Source: Neoscytalidium dimidiatum (Eukaryota; Ascomycota; Dothideomycetes; Botryosphaeriales; Botryosphaeriaceae). From it: a stretch of 64,000 bases of DNA. The number at the start of each line of letters is the position of its first letter. Position 1 is the first letter of the stretch. The stretch spans positions 1,612,001 through 1,676,000 of the forward strand of contig CM074700.1 in the NCBI GenBank assembly GCA_037367355.1, written 5' to 3'. The notes under the pieces are model-generated. The model had not been told where the DNA came from and did no database searches. It saw only the letters and a program-made list of their open reading frames with translations. Made by a program: the position numbers and the translations under genes. Of the stretch, positions 1 to 10,964 are shown in pieces.

Positions 1-884
1 GCAGGGCTGCCGTCTGCCGAGGCGAGGAGGCGTGAGTGTGCCAGAAGGCTGCTGTCGCGCGCGCCCCCAGTCCCAAATCGGCTGCACGGCGGCTTTTCAC
101 CCCCTCCAAAACGTGCCGGATCGTCGCCTCTTCACCAAACGGGGCGGCGGAAACAACAGCCGTCCTCTCAAAGCAGCTCCGGAGATCGGAAGGCGTTTCT
201 CGTCCAGAGAAGCAGGTGCTGCCATATCTGCGTGATGCATTGCCCGCGAAAAATTTCCAGCCGGCCCCATCTGCAGCCCATCGGACCGCAGGTCGCCGAA
301 TCGCGCAGCAACCGCCTCGCCCATCGCTGCAGGGCTCTGACAAATGCGATGCCTGTCGAGGCCTTGACCGCCACCGCCTGCTGTGCGGCGTGAGCTTGAC
401 GTCGACCGTGGACCCTTTGCAGAGGAGTGAAAAAAGCACACGTGCAGGGGCAGCCACCAGAGTTGGCGGATTGTGGGGAATGTGAGCCACCGTGATTGAT
501 CTCCTGCATCTGACGACAATGGCTGCGATGGCAGAAGCTTGGCAAAACGTTGAATTAGACCACCGCCGTGGAGGGCGAGGGGGTCGAAAGGGGGTATCAT
601 AACGAGTAGGGGTGGCGGCCTCGGGCAGTTTAGCCAATGATCGCTGGAGACTGACTACCGGCGCGTCAGCTATGAGGTCGTCCATTGGTTGCAGGCTGGC
701 TAAAAGCAGGGGCCGACTGGACGCTAACTTGGTCGCTGCGCTCTGCCAGAGGTGTCGGGGTGTCGGGCTTTTGTATGTAGTTTCACGTGGCCGCGTCGCA
801 GACGCGTCGAACGTCTCGAGTCGCGTCACAGCCTCTCTAATCAGCTCTCGCCGCCAGTGCTGAGGCTCAACCACGAGCGCCAGA
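1..884. other. Upstream region, no convincing gene
   Basis: GC-rich sequence with several overlapping open frames on both strands, the longest on the minus strand at 97-600. None shows a recognisable domain, and their composition looks like chance reading of GC-rich DNA. The right end (about 600-884) is the probable promoter and 5' leader of the BRCT gene that starts at 885; it carries a CACGTG box (784-789) and an ACGCGT box (802-807). The left end may hold the tail of a gene that lies outside the window. Confidence 0.5.
802..807 (+). promoter_or_regulatory. MCB-like ACGCGT box upstream of dpb11
   Basis: A perfect MluI cell-cycle box (ACGCGT) lies 78 bp before the start codon of the Dpb11/Rad4 homologue, in a CG-rich stretch that also holds CGCGTC and CGCGTCA half-matches. 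In yeasts this box is bound by MBF and drives G1/S transcription of replication genes, which fits the gene it precedes. The short motif could also arise by chance in GC-rich DNA. Confidence 0.4.
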
Positions 885-3800
885 ATGCTGGACACAGCAG
901 ATCAGGGTATGCTCATGTCACTGCTTATCCATGCACCCCAGCGTACACTGCTGACAATAACCAGCCCGGGCGCAGTCGCCGCTCGCTGGCGTTATCTTGT
1001 GCTGCACATCCATCAACCCCGAACACAGAGTACGCCGCGCCCCACGAAACCACCGCTCGATAATCGCTAAATTGCATTTCGATAGAACGAGCTCGCCAAA
1101 TGGGCTACCGACATGGGCGCCGCCCACAAATATGATCTTACTTCCGACGTGACCCATCTTGTCGTTGGCAGCATCGACACCCAAAAGTACAAGTATGTCG
1201 CCAGAGAGCGCCCCGATGTCAAGGTCGTCACACCCGCTTGGGTTGGGGCCGTGCGTGAATCCTGGCTGCAAGGCGGAGAAACAGATGTGGAGAAGCTGGA
1301 AGAAGAGCATCGTGTCCCCACTTTCTTTGGCTTGCGTGTATGCATAACCGGATTCGAGGACAGTGAGTAGCCTTGGCTGGCTGGGAGCTACCTCCACTGA
1401 TTGCCCACAGTATCACAACGAAAGTACCTGGAAGAGACCGTTGTCGCCAATGGTGCTGCATACCAAGGAGATCTGACTAAGGCAGTGACCCATTTGATCG
1501 CCGCAATACCATCTGGCAAGAAGTTCGAATTCGCGTTACAATGGGGTCTCAGGGTTGTGTCGCTGGAATGGTTTACCGACAGTATCGAAAGGCGTATGGC
1601 CCTTGATGAAAAATTGTATGACCCAAGGCTGCCACAGGAAGAGCGAGGGAAGGGTGCTTTCAAGAGGACGCCGATTGAGACCACGCCACTAGGGAAGCGC
1701 ATGCGCACCCCTGCTGGGGAGGACGGAGAAAACAAACGGAAATTGAGGCGGACAGCAAGCACCAAGCTCGAGAGCCAGAGCTCGGCGATCTGGAACGATA
1801 TCACAACTGGCAGCTTTGGCGCGAAGAAGGAAGAGGACGATTCTTGGCAGGAGGGAAAGTCCGATGGCCTAGTCAGTAAGGAAGTGGTACCTGCCATGAG
1901 CAGGGCGGACATCCGGAGAAGCGCGAGCCTTGACCAGCTTGACGGCACCCACGAACCTAAGCCCCAGGCTAAACAAAAGGCTGGTTGCTTTGAGGGAAGA
2001 ATAATTTACGTATATGGTTTTGATCGCGTCAAGGTTTGTGCTTGCCCAGCCTGGCAGAAACAAAATCGACATGCTCACTAGTCAACAGACAGGTATCCTT
2101 CATGAACATCTTCACCAAAATGGGGCGAATCTTGTCGTAACACAGGAACAGCTCTGCTCGCACGACGAGTCTGAATTGGAGACTGGATTCTTGATCACAC
2201 CTTCAAGCGTCGCTCGTGACGCGCTGGAGGACCTCCCTATTGTCGCTGAAGGTCTTACGCGTGTCAACGAATGGTGGGTGGAGAAATGTCTCCACAGGAG
2301 AAGGATTGTCGACCCCACCAATGAGGTGATCTTTAAACCCTTTCCCCGAATCCCAATTCCTGGTAGAGTCTCCCTTTGCCCCGAAATTTACGCATTCGCT
2401 AACTCATCGGTAGGCTTTGAGGATCTGATCATCACTTCTACTTTATTTACCGATTATGACCGGCTCCATGTATCAAGAGCTGTAAATTTAATGGGTGCGT
2501 CATTTATCGCCGCTAAGACACATCGGATGTACTGATCGTGCTGCTCATACAGGGGCTGCCTATGACGAAATTCTGAAGGAAAGCGTGTCGGTGTTGATCT
2601 GCAATTCAGATTCACCTGCCAACCCTAAAGTCAAATTTTGTCTAGACCGCTCAATCCCGGTTGTCACTCCATCATGGTTGTGGGACTGCATCTCCACGGG
2701 CATCCGGCAGCCCTTCGAGACCCACTTGCTTCAGGTTGCTTCCGGGCGATCCAGAGAATCGTCGCAACGGGTGCGGCCACGCAAGAGCTCAGGTGCCAGT
2801 GCGGAACCTGCCACCAAAGAACGGTAAGCCATTGGCTGAATTCGGCCGAGCAAGCTCTTCTCTATTGCGGAGGCGAGAGGTTGGATACGCAATGTCTCGC
2901 ATGATCGCCTCTAATTGTTCGTGTCGATTCTGCACTTACGTCATACCCACACGAAGCGTTGCTGACGAAGTTCTTCAGGGTCTTACGCGAGCGCAGTAGT
3001 CACAATAAACTCACATTATCAAAAGGCGCGTCTCCGGATTGCTCAAATGCAGGACGACAAGAAAGCTTCTTGGGCCAGGAAACCAGGAAACCGGAAAGGC
3101 GTCAGCCGGATAAGCGTGGAATGCCGCTGTATGAGTCCTCGGCGAGCGAGGGTGAAGCAGATCAGGATACGGCTGGCTTCGGGACCGGCGGAGCGGGACA
3201 TCCGGAAGACGACCCGGTCCCTCCCTACGACGGGGCGGGAGACGCACCGCCTCAGAAGCACCTGCAGGAGCTGTCCCCGTCCGAGGCCAATGCTCCCCGA
3301 AGACCCATACCGGCCGAATTTTCGCGTGCAGATGACCTAGTGCGGCAGCGGAAGCAGCCGCAACAACAACGTGCATCGACGATAAACGACACCACCATCA
3401 CCCCATCAACCTCCTCGCCCGACAAGCCAAGCACGACCACGATCTCCGCCGCACCCGCTCCGCCCCCAGCCGACTCCGCCGACTCCGCCGTCCTGAATAC
3501 CACCATCGCAGCGCTGCTCGCGCAGAAAAAACAATCCTCCCGTCCCGGCTCCGCTGGTTCCGACCACGGCGTTGCCGGCGCCCCCGGCGCGCGGAAAGAC
3601 CGTCAGCACCGCCGCCGCCAGCTCGGCCGCGCGCCCTCCATCACGTCCAACATGTCCGCGCCGTCGTCCCTCTCCGCCAAGAACTCCTTCTCGACGAACA
3701 CCGACACGTCGGTGTCACGTGTGACGATTGCAGGGGGCGGCGAAGCGGAGCCGACCGCGGGGCCGCCACCGCCGTGGACCGATCCCGCTCCTGAGGCTAG

Positions 3801-4008
3801 CCAGGCGCTGGTGTGGGGCGATGGAGAGACGGAGGCGGAGCGCGCGGAGGTGATCAGGCGGTTGGGCGGCAAGGTGAGTGAAGGGGATGGGGAGGGCGCG
3901 GCGATGATGAGGACAGTGGAGGGGATCGGGAGGGTACAGGACGTGGGGGATCATGGTGGTGGGGGTAGGGTCATGAGGAGGAGGGCAGCTGGGGGTAAGA
4001 CGTTTTGA
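885..4008 (+). CDS. dpb11: Dpb11/Rad4/TopBP1 homologue, four-BRCT replication-checkpoint scaffold
   Basis: Seven exons: 885-906, 965-1029, 1086-1362, 1411-2033, 2089-2494, 2553-2823 and 2979-4008, giving 897 aa. BRCT1 (about residues 13-105) contains CCTSINPEHR, DVTHLVVG and TPAWVGAV. BRCT2 follows (FFGLRVCITGFED, THLIAAIPSG, SLEWFTDSI). BRCT3 (GRIIYVYGFDRVK to NEWWVEKCL) and BRCT4 (VNLMGAAYDEIL to TPSWLWDCI) lie after a basic linker. A low-complexity Ser/Pro/Ala tail ends in WGDGETEAERAEVIRRLGGK, a short conserved-looking segment. In the family this scaffold binds CDK-phosphorylated Sld3/Sld2 to start replication and activates Mec1/ATR. The first coding exon is only 22 nt. The last intron (155 bp) is the least certain join: without it the protein would stop at the TAA at 2825, just after BRCT4. 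The order and motifs match fungal Rad4, so the family call is firm. Confidence 0.9.
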
Positions 4009-5895
4009 GATGTTTTCGGTGAGGTTCGGGTCAGTTCGCGTACAAGGGGTTGGAGGACATTGGATGCATGGGGGAGGCTGCACTTGTTGGAGGAATTGAC
4101 CAGGATCTCCCTTGTCTTACTTCCTTATTTCCCTATTTTTCTTTTACAGGCGTAGACGTCCTCTTGCATATGTTGGACAGTATGGTTCCTGGATCAGGGT
4201 AGTTTGCTATTAGCGTCATCGCGCAGAAAAAGCACATAGGTAAGTTTACGTGGTCCGCTGATCATGACGTAGGATTGTTTTTATTTTACTTTTCCCTGTG
4301 GACATAGTGATAAACATAGCGTCGGCGCCGGCTCGTGTTAGAAAATAAACAAACAAATCTCATTTCATTTTTGAGCTGTCGTCTAGGAATGTTAGTGACT
4401 CCTTTTGATTGTCGTGATACGAGTTCATATGCATGGGTCGCGCTAAGTCCACGGCAGTCTGTAGCCTCTCTGCCATGCACATTAGTGTCTCGGCGTGCGT
4501 CGTCTACACAATGATGGTGAAAGACCTGGAGAGGTGCATAGAAGTGAGAAGTGGAAGTGCTGTGGCGCTATGCCAGTGATTCCCAAATCAGTATATCCGA
4601 AAGTGGAATGGGATGACCCGCAACCATGAAGTTTATAGCTTGAATCAAGAAGCGGCGAAATGCAGGTGATGGAAAAATATCGAGGCTCGGTCGGCTTCGC
4701 CATTCGTTCGGAGAAGTAATCGTCTGAGCATCTTTACACCGAAGAGGTTTCGGAACCTTTATTGGAACGGCGATAATTGTTGCAAATTTCGCTACCAGAG
4801 ACTTGCTCCTTAATTATGTATGTGTGTCCGAGCCGTAATCGTGTGTTTGGGCGTGATTTCTCTCGTTGAAAAGATCTCTTCGATCTTTGCGTTGCTCGGT
4901 CTAAGCACCTTGGTGCTTAAGCAATCCTGCTCACTTCCCCGCGGTCATTTGGATACGCATATCCTACTTCAAGATATTCCGCATGGATCGCCAGCTATCA
5001 GCTCCATAGGGCTTGCCGCGCCTCAATGAGAAAGTAGACTGGGCTGGCGGCTCTGCTGTAAGCGCGTTTGTTGTCTAACATGATTATTACCCTACGAAGT
5101 CACGCGAAGTCTGAACAGCTTTCTAGCACATTTCTCCCTGTCAATGCTTGCCCTTATGCTGGCGTTTCTTATTCGCTTTAAACATTTAGCTAGGAACAGA
5201 AATGTACTCTCCGGTGTTAAACCACACCTCAAACAGTCCTCTAGGCTTTCGAGGTTGACGCCTCGCCACTCGTTCAAGCTCTTCATCCTACTAGCACTCT
5301 ATTAGTTCCTGTTGTTTTGACATGCATATTGATTAAGCAGCACAGAAAAACTTCTATTAACTTGCAAAGGACAACAAGACTTGTTACCGCACTACAAGAC
5401 TTCATCGTTTTTCTGATAGCGGCCATCGAATAGACGTTTGCACACAACGTAATCCGACTTCCGTCTGACCCGACAACTTGATATTGTAGGCTTCGCAGCC
5501 AACATGTGGAGGAATCTTTCTAGCCTATAACAAAGAACCGCCGAGTACAATTTCCCATTTTGTTTTTGACAGTTCTCATATCAGACTTCGAGAAAATGAA
5601 TTTGAAGAATGGTTGCCTGACTGTGGAAAAGACGGAAATAGATCTCCAAACATAGACCGAGGGCAGTCTTCTAGTACGAGTGCAATCGGTAAAGCCGCCC
5701 TGGGGTATCAGTATGCTCAAAGCAAACAGCAGCAAATCAACCAGCATTAAGTATTTTCCCAACCACGAAAAAGTCAGGTGTATTCCATGATCCCTACAGC
5801 ATCCCTCATGAGAATCGTATCGCACGTACCGCACAATCATTCCAATGCCATCCAATCCATTTGTCACATCAGCGAACGACCGTGTGCACGGAGGA
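4009..5895. other. Intergenic region, no gene seen
   Basis: About 1.9 kb between the convergent dpb11 gene and the Zn2Cys6 factor. Short frames exist (for example 5520-5867 on the minus strand, 115 codons) but none has a recognisable domain or a convincing splice pattern. The first 150 bp and the last few hundred bp are presumably 3' UTRs. No tRNA, 5S rRNA or repeat was recognised. Confidence 0.5.
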
Positions 5896-8800
5896 TTAAT
5901 TCAGCCCTTCTGTTCCGTTGAGTAGCACGTCCAACAAGTCGTAGCCACCGACATCTGGTCCATAGGCGTTGCTATTGACATCCGCTCCGTAAGAATTCAG
6001 GAGAGGATCGAGAGGGAGGGCAAGCCAGTCTGCACCACCTGTACCCCCTAAGCCGCTGTACTCATTACCGTCGCTGCCGAAGCCGCTATATTGATTGTTG
6101 TTCCCATTAGTGTTGGTGCCACTGTTATTTGACATTTGATTCTGCGAATTGTAGGGCGACCCAAAAGTCGGTGGTGGCATGATTGAGATGTTGTTCGATC
6201 CTGGATCATACGTCTCAGTACTGATACCCCAAAGCGGGTGGCTGGGATTAGGCGTCGCACGACCGTTGGAAGCGGCTGGACTGGTAGGGCCACTGAGGCC
6301 ATTCGAACTGTAGTTGGGCCACTGAGGGTTGTTGCCATTCGTGCCGTTCTGGCTATATCCTTGCCCTGGGTGGGGTGGTGGCATCATCGGGTTGTTGTAA
6401 CTGTTTTGCTGATTGGCTGTAACTGCCGGTGCCGTCGAGAGGCTAGGGCTCTGGCTAGTTGCACGGCTTGCTTGCATTGAGCCTCTACCGGAGCCCGATC
6501 CTGACATGCGCACGAAACGAGCCTTGATGCGGGTGATTAGGGTGATAAGCATGTCTGCAAAGCGATTGCCCACGTGCACATCGTCAACAATGCAGTTCCG
6601 CAATGCTGAAACAGCCTCCTCCATGAGTCCGAGCGAGAAAGCAACGTCATCTTCCGTAGCGCCGAGCGCGAAGGTCTTGAGCAGGATGATAGTAACGGAA
6701 ATAATGCGGAAGAAAGTTCTCACGGGGGCATGCTTGAGGTATCCTCCCGGCTCCAGACCTTTGGTGACGATTTGCAGCACGTTCCGACAGCCATCGATAA
6801 CTTCCCGAATAAAGTGGCGATCATCTCCATACCACCGTACAAGCATGTGGGGGGGAATGGAGCCAGTGGGTATCGACCCGAGACCATTCGAACCATTAGC
6901 CGCTGCCGCTGCGTGGGTATTCGTAACGCATCGCTCAACCACGGCTTGAAGAGCGAGAGAGTTGATGTAGACTCGACTGTATTCGTACTCGATGGCCAAG
7001 ATATCATGCATCAGTTTGGGTACTTTTCCGTGGTTAGAGGAATCATCACGTTGTATACAGAACTATTGGACTTACTGATGTTTTTGTATCTGTCCAAGTG
7101 GGAGCGGAACTCGCGGAGTAGAGGCTGAAACTCGGCCAAAAGCTTCTTGTACTCTTGAGTCCTGATTAGTTCCCGGGTACGACGGCGATTCGAAAACATG
7201 TCTTGATTGCCCCTCTCCATGATTACGGCAATCTCCATCCAGAAGTACAGGACCATCTCCTGACTATTTATTCTCCTTTCCGTATTTGGCGAACTTCCAG
7301 CCTCCTCACGGATTATTTTTCCTGTTCTCTTCAGCATCGAAAAACGATCTTGCAAGCGATCGTCCGGGCTCTTGAGGAAGGTCTTGTCCCGCTGAGATCG
7401 AGGAAGCATAGATGTGAGACCGACTCTGCCGCTGGTTTGAGTGATGTAGATTAGTAAGAGCTCGCGGAGATGGTTCTTCCGACGATAGTATGCCTCAACT
7501 TTCGCTGGAGGGAGATGCTTGTTTTCTTCCTGGAATTCAGTCTCGCTCTTGTCATCGAATACACCAATTTCATATGCCAGGGCCAGTGCATTTCCGAGTA
7601 GCATCCAGCACATCCTGTCGCTTCGCCAACATGGCTCCAGCCAGCTGTCGATCCTTTGACCGCCAGATCCCGTGAAATGGTCACCCACCGCCTCGGATAG
7701 GCTCCCGTTGAGTATGTTACTCATAGCTGCATCGTCCGGAGCCATGAGCTCGTCATCGTCATCTCCTGGGGGAAAGTGCAAAGCTCTTGGATGCCACTCA
7801 GTAAGGAGCATTAGACTTTCCACTGTCCCCAGGGTGCGAAGACCTTTTCGAGACAAGGGGTTCACGTCGCAGCTCTGCTGGGCCCCAGCACCGCAAAAGC
7901 CGCCGCCGAACTGCTCCTGGCCCCAGATCATACGGTCTATCATTCCCTGCAGATAGTTCCACAGCTTCTCATGGATGGCGTAGGGACGGGAGCTTGAGCC
8001 TGGCCCGCTCAGAGACATGTAACGGGACGAGACGGTTAGGAGAGTGACGACGAGCATGGGCTCGTCGGTGAGCAGGGTCTTGTGGGATTCGTACTTCTCA
8101 AAGTTGGGCACGACGATGGGAGTCAGAGGTGACAGGTACCTGTAAAAATAGTCAAGGTATGCGATGCCCTCTCTGGCGGTGAACCAGCCGGCACGCACGA
8201 AGCGGAACCTCGACCACGCCTTGACAGCCTGCTCATAGCCACTCTGATCATTCGTAACGCCCTCCACTTGTCCTTGTGCGATGGCGGGATCTATGGCGGG
8301 TTCGGTAGCAGATCGAGGTCCAGGGCTGGGATAGGGCTGTGCGCCGTTGATGCCAGGACTCGTCAAATTGGGCTGGGAGCCAGGGGTTGTAGCAGTGAAA
8401 GAGGCAGTACTCATGGTCCGCTGGTGCATGCTGGTGCTGTTGGATCTATGATGCTCAATATCGCCGGTGCGGCCAGCAGCCTCGAAGAGCAGGTTGAGGG
8501 CATCGTGTCCGCTGAAGACCTCCTTGGACTGCAGGATGGCGGTTGTCTCATTATTTACCTGCTGCTGATCGTCGTGCGAGGACTGGTGATTCGCGCTGGG
8601 GCGGCGCAGGGGCTGGAAGCGGCCGACTGAGCCCCCGGGGGTCAGCGGGCGCTCTATGGATGGTTGGTGAGTGAAGCCGGGGCGGCGCGGGGTCTCGGAG
8701 TTCTCTCTGAGACGCTTGCGGCCGTTGTGTATCTCAAAGTCAGAGGGGCCGTCGTCCTCCAGGCCCTCGCCACCGTCCTGGGGCTTGCGTTTGCGGCGGG

Positions 8801-9017
8801 TGGCGGAGAAGAAACATTCTTTGCTCTCGCGGCGGCATCTCACACAGGGCGGGTCGTGAGGGTTGTCGACGGGGCCAAGGTCGCAGCGCACCTTGCGGCG
8901 GCGGCACGGAATGCAGGCCTGGTAGGTGCGGGTGTGCTGGGCCTGAGATGTGGCGGATTTGGCAGGCGGCGACGCGCTGTCTTGCTGGGCGCTGTGTGAG
9001 GGCGTTGAGTTCGACAT
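5896..9017 (-). CDS. Zn2Cys6 (fungal GAL4-type) transcription factor
   Basis: Two exons, 9017-7076 and 7022-5896, joined by a 53-bp GTAAGT-AG intron; 1022 aa. The ATG at 9017 is the first in frame. The binuclear cluster has cysteines at residues 35, 38, 45, 58, 61 and 68 (C-x2-C-x6-C-x12-C-x2-C-x6-C), beginning CIPCRRRKVRC and followed by a basic RRKRK stretch. A long Ser/Pro/Gln-rich linker leads to a helical middle region (WSRFRFVRAGWFTAREG onward) typical of the fungal-specific regulatory domain, including a segment rich in Asp. The C-terminal 250 residues are Asn/Gln/Gly/Ser-rich, suggesting a transactivation region. The cluster loop is longer than in Gal4, and the sequence resembles factors annotated as War1-like in aspergilli; I make that link from memory only. 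Targets cannot be read from the sequence. Confidence 0.85.
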
Positions 9018-9693
9018 GGTCGCGGCGATGTCCAGCGTCTCGGTTTGCGACGGCACAGCGCGCTGAAGCTCCAGAGAGAGGCCTGCGAGGGCGGGGTTTG
9101 TGAGTGATCGCCGGAGCCGACAGGTGGGTCCACGGTCGCCCGAGGGTAAAGACGGCGCAGCAACGCCGCCAGAGCATGCACGCTCCGCGCTCTGCTGCCA
9201 ATCGAGAGCGCAAGATGGGGGCGAGGTGGCACGAAGAATGGGCGAGTCGTTCGTCTGCAAACTGAGGACCCACGGGAGCGCCGGGTGGTCGTTGAGCAGC
9301 CGTCGTCAGCGCCGTGTCACGAGCGCCCGCCGGCCTTAAGGCGTGGTAGGAACGATGAGCTTAACCTCTTCTGAAGGAAGCAGCAGCAGTCAGAAAAAGG
9401 CAGGTCACGACCCAGGAGCCCGCTGCTGTGCAGCTGCGCGCCCGCCACGAGTCAACCGCGAAATGACAGGATTGCTCTAGCCAGCTGTTGCCTGTGTGCA
9501 ATTGGGTCTTTCTGTCATCGTGATGGGCCTTCTACGAGTCTAAAGCCTTCTGTGCAGTAGCGCCCGTCTCGACGCCTGATCCTCCCCTCTCCGCCTACGA
9601 CGATCATGAGGCCGCGCCGTGTTGTGCTCGTCCCAACCAAGCAAGGAGACAAGCCACCCCGCAACTTCCGCCATTTCTGTGGGGTAATCAAAA
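9018..9693. other. Promoter and leader of the Zn2Cys6 gene, 3' flank of hnt3
   Basis: GC-rich 676 bp between two minus-strand genes. The factor's frame stays open for about 240 bp upstream of its ATG without another ATG, so a longer protein is not supported. No other gene, repeat or RNA was seen. Confidence 0.5.
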
Positions 9694-10607
9694 CTACTCG
9701 CTCCGCCACTGCTCAAACTCTTCTGCAAGGTGCTCCTTCAGCCTCTTGACGTCTTTGCCGAAATTCCGCTGGCACCGCCAGCACACGAAGTCCCTGTTGA
9801 GGTATCCCGCCTCTCCCGGACGTCTTCTGGGGTCGTCTTCCGGCAGCGGAAACGCGTCCAATGGCACCAAGAACGGCGTCGAGAAGCTGTTGTAGTGCTT
9901 GCGGTGCTTCAGGCAGGGCGAGTGCCGGTCCGGAGACAGGACATGGATGTGAAGATTGGCCATGGATGGGCCAGCGTGTATCCCGACGAGGAGACCCGTA
10001 GTCCAGTCCCGCCCAGGAGGTAGATTGGCCTCGTCCGGAGGATTTTCCATTTCCATTGCCGCTATCCGCGCCTGCTCCTGTTTAGAGAAGCGTCCGTACC
10101 TGCGCCGAAGCTCACTGGCCACCAACTGTTTGACCCTCTCTGCTTCTGCTTTACAAGCTTCGAGAAATTGGGCGTCATCAAACGCCTCGAACGGGTGAAC
10201 GAGCGTTTTTTTCTTGTCCCGCGGCAAGATAAGGCAATGAATCACGGACTTGGGAAAGAGGTCATTGATAACGACAAATCCATCGTTGTAATCAATCACT
10301 CTCTCGGGTCCAAATTGATCAGGATGGTCGATGTAGGCTCCTAATCCATACATGCCAGGGAATACCTTGGTGCCGACAGCGGTTGACTTGCGACTTTCCT
10401 TCGTCGTCTTGTCAGAAGGTCTAGGTTGCTTGCGGGACATGAGCTCTGTGACTGTCAATCTTCAGCGCCTGGGCCGTGAAGAACGCTGGGATACGCACAG
10501 GCATTCGGACGCTTGTTACCCGCTGAGGTAGAAGTCTCGACCACGGTCTCGCCCTTCATCTCCTCCCCCGTGGAGGGATGTTCTTGGGTTTCATCGACTG
10601 CTGACAT
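9694..10607 (-). CDS. hnt3: Aprataxin-like HIT protein Hnt3 (DNA 5'-adenylate hydrolase)
   Basis: Two exons: 10607-10499 (ATG, MSAVDETQEHPSTGEE) and 10451-9694, with a 47-bp intron (GTGCGT to TTGACAG); 288 aa. The next AG downstream of the acceptor would create an immediate stop, which fixes the choice. The HIT core contains INDLFPKSVIHCLILPRDK and PSMANLHIHVLSPDRHSP, followed by KHRKHYNSFSTPFLVPLD. The C-terminus has a zinc knuckle, CWRC then HLAEE, the C2HE type described for aprataxin/Hnt3. In the family it removes AMP from abortive ligation intermediates and so repairs 5'-adenylated DNA ends in the nucleus. The first His of the HxHxHxx motif is Asn here, while the middle (nucleophilic) and third His are kept. 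It shares a 357-bp promoter region with the divergent helicase gene. Confidence 0.88.
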
Positions 10608-10964
10608 GATCCGCAAAGTCAAATCGAAACTGACCGAGGGAATTTAGGCTCGTGGGGTTTCTGTTTTTGGAGCTCGAAGAGGAAGCTGAAATGTTGCAGT
10701 GAAGGGACTTGGCGCGAGCAAGTGACGCTGCGTCATGCTGCGGTTACCGGCTTCAGCCCTACCGGAATAAATAAGTAGTTGCCGATGGGATGTGCGTGAG
10801 GACGAAGAAGAAAGTGAGCCGAGCGGCAACCCCCAGCCAGGTGCGGCGGGCCGTGCCAGAAATTCGTCCACGGCTTTGCCGATCTTTTCCCCACGTCTTC
10901 GCGTCCATCAAGATGGCTACACCATCGCACCTTCGCCGCCAACGCTCACCCTCTAATTGCGAGG
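10608..10964. promoter_or_regulatory. Bidirectional promoter region, hnt3 / DHX57-like helicase
   Basis: The 357 bp between the two divergent start codons must hold both promoters and 5' leaders. An AT-rich patch (about 10764-10778, containing ATAAATAAG) is the only TATA-like sequence seen. No other feature was recognised. Confidence 0.45.

Noticed and set aside
97..600. 167-codon minus-strand ORF and overlapping plus-strand frames near the left edge
   Set aside because: Frames overlap on both strands in GC-rich DNA, with no domain, no homology I recognise and no splice logic.
5520..5867. 115-codon minus-strand ORF between dpb11 and the Zn2Cys6 gene
   Set aside because: No recognisable domain and unsupported by neighbours; probably chance.
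9018..9260. Upstream extension of the Zn2Cys6 protein
   Set aside because: The extension begins only at a TTG; no ATG occurs in frame.
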